DNA of 64,000 bases from positions 48,134 through 112,133 of the forward strand of contig JBBCJS010000052.1 in NCBI GenBank assembly GCA_037190825.1, in the 5' to 3' direction. The notes below the pieces were generated by a model that saw only the letters and a program-made list of their open reading frames with translations, made no database searches and was not told where the DNA came from. Positions 27,314 through 34,781 of this stretch are shown one piece after another. Made by a program: the position numbers and the translations under genes. The stretch's first letter is position 1; each line of letters begins with the position of its first letter. The DNA is from Denitratimonas flava_A. Lineage in GTDB: Bacteria; Pseudomonadota; Gammaproteobacteria; Xanthomonadales; Xanthomonadaceae.

Positions 27314-27892
27314 CTACGGCTCGTCATCGTAAGGTTCGGGATACTGCCCGCAACGCAGCAGCCAATGGCCTGGCTGCTCCTCGGCAAGCTGCAGAGCGCC
27401 GTCAGGAAACTCCCGCCTGTACGCGCCTGGCCAATCCGGATGAGGTTCCAGGCCGGCCTGCCGAACCACGGACGAGACGGCATCTCCCGGCACCTGGAAT
27501 CCCCACTCCGGGGCCTCCGTTTCCAGGTTCGCGAAGACGGTGGTCACAGTCACGCCGTATGCGCTGATGGCCTCGAGGGGGGTATGCATCGCGTCGTGAT
27601 CCACCACACCATCGAGCAATTGCCAGTTGCGCTCCCTGCATTCGAGTGCACGAACCAGGCCATCCTGTCGACTGGCGGGTGCGTCAATGGCACTACTCAG
27701 ATTGGCCGTGGGGGCCATTTGTTCGTCGCCCTTCGCACGGAACAGATTGCGCAGGCTCAATGTCACTTTGCGGCTGCCGTCAGACTCCTGCTTCGTCGCG
27801 ATCACATCATCTGCAAAGGTGGTGGGGCATGTGGCCAGGATCAGGCAGAAGCAGGCGAGTCTTGCCGCCCGTCCCGCAGGCTTCATGATCAT
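27314..27892 (-). CDS. secreted hypothetical protein
   Basis: A 192-residue protein with a clear signal peptide (MIMKPAGRAARLACFCLILATCPTTFA, cut before DD), hence periplasmic. The mature part has no domain I can name. It includes AISAYGVTVTTVFANLETEAPEWGF and GHWLLRCGQYPEPYDDEP, the latter close to the end. GGGGG lies five bases before the ATG. It follows the membrane-protein gene by 12 bases, so the two are likely co-expressed and may act together at the inner membrane. Confidence 0.65.
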   Translation of the reverse strand: MIMKPAGRAARLACFCLILATCPTTFADDVIATKQESDGSRKVTLSLRNLFRAKGDEQMAPTANLSSAIDAPASRQDGLVRALECRERNWQLLDGVVDHDAMHTPLEAISAYGVTVTTVFANLETEAPEWGFQVPGDAVSSVVRQAGLEPHPDWPGAYRREFPDGALQLAEEQPGHWLLRCGQYPEPYDDEP

Positions 27893-27904
27893 TTTTGCCC
27901 CCTT

Positions 27905-28519
27905 TCATCCATTGAAGATTGCATTCAAGCGAGCGCTCCATCGATGCGCTTCACGCTCGGATACCGGAAATTCAAGGCGAGGCGTCTCGGCATCGGCGAC
28001 ACTGAGCACGAGGCGGAAGCTGTCGGCGTACTCGACCGGCTCGAAGGTCGGGGATCGCATCGATGTTCCCCGGATGTAGTCGCCTGTGCCGGAGAGCTCC
28101 ATCCGCGTCCGGTTGCTCCATTCCGTGTGCCAGCCGAGCATGTGCTGGAAGTCGTAGACTCGATAGTTGCGTGCCGCGGCGTTGCAGAATGCGAACCGGC
28201 GCTGGATGTGGTCGAAGACCACGAATACCGGGCTTGGGTAGCCCAGCAGATGGCGCGGGTCCAGCTGCAGCCCCTCTTCCTGATTGACGTGGGCGACGAA
28301 CCGCTTCGACCGCCGAAGCATGCGCGCCAGCAGCATCAGGACGCTGACGAGCATGGCCAAGGACACGAGGAAGACGGTACGCGCCCCACCGGAGCGACTG
28401 GCTTCGTCGAACACCAGCGTCAGCCCTGAGCCCGCGGCGGCCAGAAGGGCGATTCCCCCGACGGGAACCGCGAGGGCCATCAACACCGCCTGCGAGAGCG
28501 TTCGAATCGTTCCGGTCAT
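27905..28519 (-). CDS. two-helix membrane protein with cytoplasmic C-terminal domain
   Basis: A 204-residue protein started at 28519, where GGAGG lies nine bases upstream; a further in-frame ATG at 28573 lacks a ribosome binding site. Two hydrophobic helices lie at about residues 11-37 and 48-66, followed by a basic stretch (RMLRRSKRF). The soluble domain has FVVFDHIQRRFAFCN and YDFQHMLGWHTEW. This domain looks like the small 'stored value plus YDF-GW' domains annotated as DUF4755, but I am not sure. It is divergent from the XRE regulator at 28650. Confidence 0.65.
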   Translation of the reverse strand: MTGTIRTLSQAVLMALAVPVGGIALLAAAGSGLTLVFDEASRSGGARTVFLVSLAMLVSVLMLLARMLRRSKRFVAHVNQEEGLQLDPRHLLGYPSPVFVVFDHIQRRFAFCNAAARNYRVYDFQHMLGWHTEWSNRTRMELSGTGDYIRGTSMRSPTFEPVEYADSFRLVLSVADAETPRLEFPVSEREAHRWSARLNAIFNG

Positions 28520-28600
28520 GGGCCAGCCTCCGTTCCTTGAGGCGATCCTACGAAGTTCGGTGCCGATTGTCACTTATAGAGGGTGAACTTATCGAGCGTG

Positions 28601-28614
28601 GCCCAATAATGGGC
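28601..28614. promoter_or_regulatory. inverted repeat, candidate operator of the XRE regulator
   Basis: GCCCA, ATAA, TGGGC is a perfect inverted repeat in the 130-bp divergent region between the membrane-protein and XRE genes, 36 bases before the regulator's ATG. With flanking bases it also contains TGGCCCAA, the reverse complement of the TTGGGCCA boxes near both ends of the element, so one protein could bind all three places. Confidence 0.4.
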
Positions 28615-28649
28615 TTAACGCCATCGTTTCCGTCCCATTGGAGGAAACG

Positions 28650-28904
28650 ATGCCCACCGATCCCCGCGTCCTGTTCGGACAGCGACTTGCCGAAATCCGG
28701 AAGGCCAAAGGCCTGTCCCAGGAGCGCCTTGCCCTGGAGAGCGGGCTGGCCCGGAGCTACCTCGGTGGTGTCGAACGCGGGCAGCGCAACATCGCCCTGC
28801 TGAACATCTATCGGCTGGCAGAGGCGCTTGAGGTCAGGCCGTCGGCCCTGCTGGAACCGCCGAAGAAGGGGGGAGTAAGCACGTCGCCACTTCTCCGCCA
28901 ATGA
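28650..28904 (+). CDS. XRE-family transcriptional regulator
   Basis: An 84-residue single-domain helix-turn-helix protein. The HTH spans about residues 8-65 (FGQRLAEIRKAKGLSQERLALESGL, SYLGGVERGQRNIALLNIYRLAEALEV). GAGGAAAC precedes the ATG at 28650. Such proteins act as C-protein-like or Cro-like autoregulators in restriction-modification and mobile elements. It is divergent from the leftward module and 620 bases from higB, so it could control either. Confidence 0.88.
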   Translation: MPTDPRVLFGQRLAEIRKAKGLSQERLALESGLARSYLGGVERGQRNIALLNIYRLAEALEVRPSALLEPPKKGGVSTSPLLRQ

Positions 28905-29522
28905 GGCATCGAGCCTCTCTACACTTTCCCGCATGGGTAACAGTGCACAAGGCATTACTGCGGCCTCTCCAAGGTCAACCGCAGCTTGGAACACAGTCAA
29001 GGAGCTGGATGCAGCGGCTCGAATGATGGTTTCACGCCACGTTACTTCTGCTTTCGTGGGATGTTATTCCCATCTTCGATCATCGTTCGGGCGCACTTGG
29101 GAGCTGTTCTTCCACTGTTAGATGGACAGAAATCTCATATAGGCAGCCATGCTTCACACTTCGGCAGGCGTTTTTCCCTGTTTGGAGGCTGCGATCACGG
29201 CCTTAAGAAGATGACTGCGGACTCAGGCATCAAGGGCGCACCATGAGGCCAACGTAATCGCATCTTTTTCCCGCCTTTCATGTAACGAGGCGCCCACATG
29301 GCAACAACTTGGCGACTACACAGCGCCATCAGCTAGCCACGATACGGCCACTCTGCAACTGACTTGTCGCCACCAAGGGGCCCTTATGCCGCCATCATGA
29401 TGACCACTTTGGTTCTCCAAGGCACTGCCCCCCCCCAGCTCGGTTCCACAGGCGCTGGCCGAGCTGCGTTCCGTGGACCCCTACCCAATTGACTCGCGTA
29501 ACGATACGGGATACAGTCTGGC
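28905..29522. other. 620-base AT-richer intergenic stretch, no recognisable gene
   Basis: Short open frames here have no motif or ribosome binding site. The stretch is visibly less GC-rich than its surroundings and includes a run of nine C at 29428-29436. It must hold the promoter of the downstream ten-gene operon, and could hold a small RNA or decayed genes; I see no definite structure. Confidence 0.5.
29489..29517 (+). promoter_or_regulatory. candidate promoter of the higBA-DISARM operon
   Basis: TTGACT, 17 bases, TACAGT. The -10 box ends five bases before the higB ATG, so transcription would start at or next to the start codon (leaderless). The overlapping direct repeat GATAC-GG-GATAC may be an antitoxin operator. 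The -10 match is weak. Confidence 0.4.
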
Positions 29523-29801
29523 ATGATCAATGGATTCCGGCACAAGGGACTTGAAACCTTCCATCGCACTGGTTCGACCCGTGGCATCCAAGCTGCGCAT
29601 GCGAGCAAGTTGCGACGCATTCTCGGGTTGCTCGACGTGGCGCAGGGGCCGCAGGACATGAACATTCCGTCCTTCAAGCTACATCCACTGAAAGGAGAAC
29701 TCGCTGGACATTGGTCGGTTTGGGTCAACGGGAACTGGCGGGTCACGTTCCGCTTTGTCGAGTCAGGCGTTGAATTGGTCGACTATCAGGATTACCACTA
29801 G
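29523..29801 (+). CDS. higB: HigB-type toxin (RelE superfamily mRNA interferase)
   Basis: A 92-residue toxin of the HigB/plasmid-killer group, which cuts ribosome-bound mRNA. The pattern fits well: INGFRHKGLETFHRTG at the start, HASKLRRILGLLDVAQGPQDM, and the C-terminal core FKLHPLKGELAGHWSVWVNGNWRVTFRF with basic residues typical of the active site. As usual for hig modules the toxin gene comes first; the antitoxin gene follows after nine bases. Confidence 0.92.
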   Translation: MINGFRHKGLETFHRTGSTRGIQAAHASKLRRILGLLDVAQGPQDMNIPSFKLHPLKGELAGHWSVWVNGNWRVTFRFVESGVELVDYQDYH

Positions 29802-29810
29802 GAGTCCAAC

Positions 29811-30101
29811 ATGATGCACAACCCTCCGCATCCAGGTGAGGTACTCAAGGAAGACGTGATCGCGCCGCTTGGATTGTCCGTGACGGAAGCCGCCGAGCGA
29901 CTGGCGATGTCGCGGGTCGCATTTTCGCGTGTTCTCAATGGGAAGGCAGGCATTAGTCCGGATTTGGCCGTGAGGCTGGAGCAGGCTGGAGTGAGTACCG
30001 CACGAGCTTGGCTCGCCATGCAGGCGAATTACGATTTGTGGCAGGCGATGCAGCACGAGCAGCCGCCTGTTAGGCGTCTACAGGGATCGGCAGCCGCATG
30101 A
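29811..30101 (+). CDS. higA: HigA-type antitoxin (XRE helix-turn-helix)
   Basis: A 96-residue antitoxin that would bind HigB and repress its own promoter. It begins HNPPHPGEVLKEDVI, the HigA hallmark, and carries an HTH (SVTEAAERLAMSRVAFSRVLNGKAGIS). Its stop overlaps the start of the methyltransferase gene by four bases (ATGA). The toxin-antitoxin pair is therefore translationally tied to the defence genes rather than being a separate neighbour. Confidence 0.93.
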   Translation: MMHNPPHPGEVLKEDVIAPLGLSVTEAAERLAMSRVAFSRVLNGKAGISPDLAVRLEQAGVSTARAWLAMQANYDLWQAMQHEQPPVRRLQGSAAA

Positions 30102-31153
30102 TTCGACCGTCAATGAAAGTTGCTGCAGTGGATCTTTTTTGCGGAGCGGGCGGGCTCACGCATGGATTTTTTCTTGAAGGTATTCCCGTCCTGGCAGGGA
30201 TTGATGTAGATCCTGCCTGTCGCTTTCCCTATGAGGCCAACAATCAAGCCCGGTTCGTCGAGCGTGACATCAGCATGGTCACGCCAGAAGAGCTCAGGAG
30301 TCTGTTCGGCGATGCCGATGTGACGATCTTGGCGGGCTGCGCACCATGCCAGCCCTTCTCGACCTATGCTCAGCGTTACGAACTCGATGGTAAGGACGGA
30401 AAGTGGGGATTGCTCTACCAGTTTGCGCGCCTTGCCGAGGGCACGGTGCCCGACGTCATCACTATGGAGAACGTGCCGACGGTCGCCAAGCACGAGGTCT
30501 TCCACGATTTCGTCGATACGCTGAAACGGCTCGGCTACGAGGTCTGGCACGACGTCGTCGATAGTTCTCTTTATGGCGTCCCGCAGATGCGACGTCGGAT
30601 GGTGTTGCTGGCCTCCAAGCACGGCAAGATCGAGATGATCGAGCCGACGCGCAAGAAACCCAAGACGGTGAAGCAAGCCATCGGACGCTTGCGTCCCCTC
30701 AGCGCCGGTGAGTCCGCGCCCAAGGACAAACTGCACGTCACCTCGACGCTGTCCGACACGAACCTCAAGCGGATCAAGGTTTCCAAGCCCGGCGGCACTT
30801 GGCGCGATTGGCCGAAGAACCTCGTCGCCGAATGCCACCGCGCCGACAGCGGCCGCACATATCCGGGCGTGTACGGAAGGATGGAGTGGGACAAGCCTGC
30901 GCCGACGATGACGACCCAATGCTACGGGTTCGGCAATGGCCGCTTCGGCCACCCCGAGCAGGATCGGGCCATCTCTCTTCGTGAAGCAGCGATCTTGCAG
31001 AGCTTTCCTCGCGACTACAAATTCATCCCAAAGCGTGGTGAGGTCAGCTTCAAGGTGCTCGGTCGGCTGATCGGCAATGCAGTGCCCGTCGATCTCGGTC
31101 GCGCCATCGCTCGCAGCATCGACCAGCACCTCGCGTCGGTTCCGGCCAAGTGA
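30098..31153 (+). CDS. DNA (cytosine-5-)-methyltransferase
   Basis: A 351-residue C5-cytosine methyltransferase. Motif I is FCGAGGL (14-20), motif IV GCAPCQPFS with catalytic C84, motif VI ENV (124-126), motif VIII near QMRRRMVLLAS, and motif X GNAVPVDLGRAIA. The short target-recognition part between VIII and IX means a single target whose sequence cannot be read from the protein. In class 2 DISARM the modification enzyme (DrmMII) is a cytosine methyltransferase, so this may be an accessory host-marking enzyme of the system. The pairing with vsr just downstream instead follows the dcm-vsr layout. No separate restriction endonuclease gene is visible apart from the downstream nucleases. Confidence 0.95.
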   Translation: MIRPSMKVAAVDLFCGAGGLTHGFFLEGIPVLAGIDVDPACRFPYEANNQARFVERDISMVTPEELRSLFGDADVTILAGCAPCQPFSTYAQRYELDGKDGKWGLLYQFARLAEGTVPDVITMENVPTVAKHEVFHDFVDTLKRLGYEVWHDVVDSSLYGVPQMRRRMVLLASKHGKIEMIEPTRKKPKTVKQAIGRLRPLSAGESAPKDKLHVTSTLSDTNLKRIKVSKPGGTWRDWPKNLVAECHRADSGRTYPGVYGRMEWDKPAPTMTTQCYGFGNGRFGHPEQDRAISLREAAILQSFPRDYKFIPKRGEVSFKVLGRLIGNAVPVDLGRAIARSIDQHLASVPAK

Positions 31154-31174
31154 TGGACTGACGAGGACTACTGG

Positions 31175-31636
31175 ATGCTCGGACTCGTGCCCTCATCATC
31201 CGATGCCAGTCGCCGCATGGCGAAGGTGCGGCAGAAAGGGACGGACGCAGAACTGGCGCTGCGGCAGGAGATGTACCGCATTGGCCTGCGCTACAGGATC
31301 GACTACGAAGTGTTGAAGAAACCGCGCCGTGTCGCGGACGTGGCCTTCCCCGGCCGCAAGATCGCCGTCTTCGTGGATGGCTGCTTCTGGCACGGCTGCC
31401 CGGAACACGCCACGTGGCCGAAGCGGAACGCGGAGTTCTGGCGGCAGAAAATCGAGGCCAACCGCCAGCGGGACGCAGATACGAACACGCGGCTCCGAGC
31501 CATCGGTTGGACGGCGCTGCGATTCTGGTCGCACGAATCGCCAGCCAAGGCCGCTGCGATAGTCGCCCGCGCGGTCGCCAATGCCGACACGAAGCCTCGC
31601 GCTACGGAGTCCGGCGCGAACGAGAAGAACCGATAA
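31175..31636 (+). CDS. vsr: very short patch repair endonuclease Vsr
   Basis: Nicks next to T:G mismatches that arise when 5-methylcytosine deaminates, protecting methylated sites from C-to-T loss. It has 153 residues. The pattern RRVADVAFPGRKIAVFVDGCFWHGCPEH contains the catalytic Asp (D55) and the Cys/His zinc ligands (C70, H73, C75), followed by FWRQKIEANRQRD. ATG at 31217 is an alternative start, but the 31175 start keeps the N-terminal SRRMAKVRQKGT block. It lies 21 bases after the methyltransferase gene, its usual functional partner. Confidence 0.93.
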   Translation: MLGLVPSSSDASRRMAKVRQKGTDAELALRQEMYRIGLRYRIDYEVLKKPRRVADVAFPGRKIAVFVDGCFWHGCPEHATWPKRNAEFWRQKIEANRQRDADTNTRLRAIGWTALRFWSHESPAKAAAIVARAVANADTKPRATESGANEKNR

Positions 31637-31652
31637 GGAAGATGGCCACCAG

Positions 31653-34600
31653 ATGGGCACCCCAAACGAACGGCAACCTCAGACATATCGCGCTCGCCCC
31701 GAGCCAGGGCAGCTCGTCGAGGTGCGCCGTCGTCAGTGGGTCGTAGCCGAGGTCGATGCGGCCGGACTGGAAACCGCTGCACCCCAACATTGCGTGAAGT
31801 TGTCGTCCATCGACGAGGACGGTCTCGGCGAAGAACTGGAAGTCGTCTGGGAAATCGAGCCAGGCGCTCAGGTCATCGAGCGCGCGGGCCTGCCATCGGT
31901 CACGGGGCAGGACGATTCGAGCATGCTCGACGCCTTCCTCGATGCCGTGCGTTGGGGCGCAGCCACCAACGCCGACCGTGGGTTTCTCCAAGCGCCGTTC
32001 CGCAGCGGTGTCAGCATCGAGGACTTCCAGCTCGACCCGCTGGTGCGCGCCATCGACATGGCGCGCGTCAACCTGCTCATCGCCGACGACGTCGGCCTCG
32101 GCAAAACCATCGAAGCCGGTCTGGTCATTCAGGAACTGCTGCTGCGGCACCGCGCGCGCACCGTCCTGATCGTCTGCCCCGCGTCGCTTCAGGAGAAGTG
32201 GCGCGTCGAGATGCTGGAGAAGTTCGGCCTCGACTTCCGCGTGGTGGACACCGACTACATCAAACGACTGCGGCGCGAGCGCGGCATCCACGCCAACCCG
32301 TGGACGTCGCATCCGCGCCTCATCACGTCGATGGATTGGGCCAAGGGCGGTGAGGGCTTGCGCGCCATGCGCGACGTGATCCCGCCGCACGTTGGTCATC
32401 CGCGCAAATTCGACCTGCTGGTCGTGGATGAAGCGCACAACGTCGCGCCTGCCGCAGGCGCGCACTACGCGCTGGAGAGCCAGCGCACGCGCTTCGTCCG
32501 CGCCATCGGCCCGCACTTCCAGCATCGCCTGTTCCTGACCGCGACGCCGCACAACGGCTACACCGAGTCGTTCACCTCGCTGCTGGAACTGCTCGACGAC
32601 CAGCGTTTCGCGCGCAACATCCTCCCCGACGAAAAGCGTTTGAGTCAGGTGATGATCCGTCGCCTGAAGAGCGATCTGGTCGATGCCGATGGCAATCCCC
32701 TGTATGCCCGGCGTACCTTGCAGGCGCTCGAAGTCCCCTACACGGCGGAAGAACGTGAGATTCATCGCAAGCTGGACGACTACTGCGCCAACCGCGAAAA
32801 GGACGCCGAGAAAGCGGGCAACGGCTTCGGCACGGCCTTCGTCAACCGGCTCCTCAAGAAGCGTCTGCTCTCGTCGCCAGCGGCGTTCGCGTCCACGCTC
32901 GAAAAGCACGTCGCATCGCTGTCCGAAGCCCGGCCCGCGAAGCCGGACGCGATGGCCGAGCGCATCCTGCACAAGGCCATCCTGAAGGCCGACGAGGACT
33001 ACGCCGACGAGAGCGAGGTCGAGAACGCCCAAGCCGAAGCCATCGAGGAAGCCACGCGCCGCTCGATGCCGCTGACGCCGGAGCAGCGGGCGACACTGGA
33101 CGATTTGCGCGCGTGGGCGCAACACGCGCGGAATCAGGCCGACTCCAAGGCCCAAGCCATCCTCGACTGGCTCACCACCCATCTCAAGCCCAACGGCGAG
33201 TGGAACGACCGCCGGGTGATCCTGTTCACCGAATACCGCACCACGCATCAGTGGATGCATCAAATTCTCGCCAGCCACGGCTTCGGCGGCGAGCGTCTCG
33301 GTCTGCTGCACGGCGGCCTCTCCCAAGAGGAGCGCGAACCCATCAAGGCGGCATTCCAAGCCTCGCCGCAGGATTCGCCAGTTCGCATCCTGCTCGCCAC
33401 CGATGCGGCGTCCGAAGGCATCGACTTGCAGAACCACTGCAATCGGCTCATCCACTTGGAGATTCCCTACAACCCCAACGTGATGGAGCAGCGCAACGGG
33501 CGTATCGACCGCCACGGCCAGCGCGAGAAGGAAGTGCTGATCTGGCACCCGGTCGATGGCGGCGGTGCGAACGGCGCATCGGTCGGCGGCCACGGCGAGG
33601 ACATCCTGCGCGCCCTGCGGAAGCTGGATTCGATGCGCGCCGACATGGGCAGCGTCAATCCTGTCATCTCGCCGCAGATGTCCGGCCTCATCGAAGGCTC
33701 ACTGAAGGACTTGGACACCCGCATGGCCGAGGCGCGGATCGCCCGGGCCAAGAACTTCGTGCGCGCCGAGCGTGAATTGAAGGATCGCGTCGCCAAGCTG
33801 CACGAGCGTCTGCTCACCACCAAACAGGACTTCCACCTCACGCCCAACCACGTCCTGATGGCCGTGAAGACCGGCCTCGCGCTGGCGGGCCGTCCACCGC
33901 TGGAACCCATCGAACTGGCGGGCGCCCCTCCGGGCAGCGTCTTCCGCATGCCCGCACTGTCCGGCTCGTGGGCACGCTGTCTGGAAGGGCTGCGTCACCC
34001 GCACACCCAGAAGATGCGGCCCATCACCTTCGACCACGCCATCGCCAGTGGCCGTGACGACGTCGTGCTCGTCCACCTGAACCATCGCCTGGTGCAGATG
34101 TGCCTGCGTTTGCTGCGCGCCGAAATCTGGGCGCAGGACGATGTGAAGAAACTGCACCGCGTCACCGTCCGCACCGTGCCGGATGCGCTCGTCAATGGCC
34201 CCGCCGTGGTCGTCGTCTCTCGGCTCGTCGTCACCGGCGGCAACCATCATCGGCTGCACGAGGAACTGACCTTGTCGGGCGGCTACCTGCGCGATCAGTC
34301 CTTCCGCCGCGAAGAAGGCGTCGCCCGCGTTCAGCAATGGCTGGATGAATCGAAGCCGATCACAGCGGCTCCGCCCCTGTTCGACGCGCTGCGCGTCCGC
34401 TTCGACCGTCAGCAGGAAGCCATCCTGAAAGCGGTCGATGCCCGCTCCAAGGAACGTCTCCGCTATCTGACCAGTACGCTCCAGACCCGCAAGCAGCAGG
34501 AAGTCGGTGACATCGGCACCGTGCTCGACGAATTGGAGAAGGCGATCCAGTCCGAGTTGAAGAAAGGCGGGCAGCCCGAACAGCTCACGCTCTTCACCGA

Positions 34601-34781
34601 GGACGAACGCACGCAACTGCGGCGCGACATCGCCGCGCTTGAAGCACGCCTCGCGCGCATCCCCGACGAGCGCGAGATGGAAACGCAGGCCATCGAAGCA
34701 CGCTACGCCAAGCTCGACGACCGCACTTTCCCGGTCGCGGTGATCTTCGTCGTGCCGGAATCTGCTGGAGGTGCTGCATGA
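31653..34781 (+). CDS. drmD: DISARM protein DrmD, SNF2-type helicase
   Basis: A 1042-residue superfamily 2 (SNF2-like) ATPase, the marker of class 1 DISARM. Walker A is DDVGLGKT (K151) and the DEAH box is VVDEAHN (259-263). Motif III is FLTATPHNGY, and the C-terminal helicase lobe starts near residue 520 (LFTEYRTTHQWM). LLATDAASEGIDLQ and the arginine-finger motif QRNGRIDRHGQ lie near 585-615. The start at 31653 is the first ATG in frame after vsr, with AAGGAAG upstream. Its stop overlaps the drmMI start by four bases. It presumably translocates on DNA for target discrimination. Confidence 0.92.
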   Translation: MGTPNERQPQTYRARPEPGQLVEVRRRQWVVAEVDAAGLETAAPQHCVKLSSIDEDGLGEELEVVWEIEPGAQVIERAGLPSVTGQDDSSMLDAFLDAVRWGAATNADRGFLQAPFRSGVSIEDFQLDPLVRAIDMARVNLLIADDVGLGKTIEAGLVIQELLLRHRARTVLIVCPASLQEKWRVEMLEKFGLDFRVVDTDYIKRLRRERGIHANPWTSHPRLITSMDWAKGGEGLRAMRDVIPPHVGHPRKFDLLVVDEAHNVAPAAGAHYALESQRTRFVRAIGPHFQHRLFLTATPHNGYTESFTSLLELLDDQRFARNILPDEKRLSQVMIRRLKSDLVDADGNPLYARRTLQALEVPYTAEEREIHRKLDDYCANREKDAEKAGNGFGTAFVNRLLKKRLLSSPAAFASTLEKHVASLSEARPAKPDAMAERILHKAILKADEDYADESEVENAQAEAIEEATRRSMPLTPEQRATLDDLRAWAQHARNQADSKAQAILDWLTTHLKPNGEWNDRRVILFTEYRTTHQWMHQILASHGFGGERLGLLHGGLSQEEREPIKAAFQASPQDSPVRILLATDAASEGIDLQNHCNRLIHLEIPYNPNVMEQRNGRIDRHGQREKEVLIWHPVDGGGANGASVGGHGEDILRALRKLDSMRADMGSVNPVISPQMSGLIEGSLKDLDTRMAEARIARAKNFVRAERELKDRVAKLHERLLTTKQDFHLTPNHVLMAVKTGLALAGRPPLEPIELAGAPPGSVFRMPALSGSWARCLEGLRHPHTQKMRPITFDHAIASGRDDVVLVHLNHRLVQMCLRLLRAEIWAQDDVKKLHRVTVRTVPDALVNGPAVVVVSRLVVTGGNHHRLHEELTLSGGYLRDQSFRREEGVARVQQWLDESKPITAAPPLFDALRVRFDRQQEAILKAVDARSKERLRYLTSTLQTRKQQEVGDIGTVLDELEKAIQSELKKGGQPEQLTLFTEDERTQLRRDIAALEARLARIPDEREMETQAIEARYAKLDDRTFPVAVIFVVPESAGGAA

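Noticed and set aside
28933..29246. Two short overlapping frames after the XRE regulator
   Set aside because: No initiation signal, no motif and odd composition; kept as part of an unassigned intergenic stretch.
31602..33593. A 663-codon open frame antisense to drmD
   Set aside because: DrmD helicase motifs on the plus strand are unambiguous; the antisense frame has no domain.
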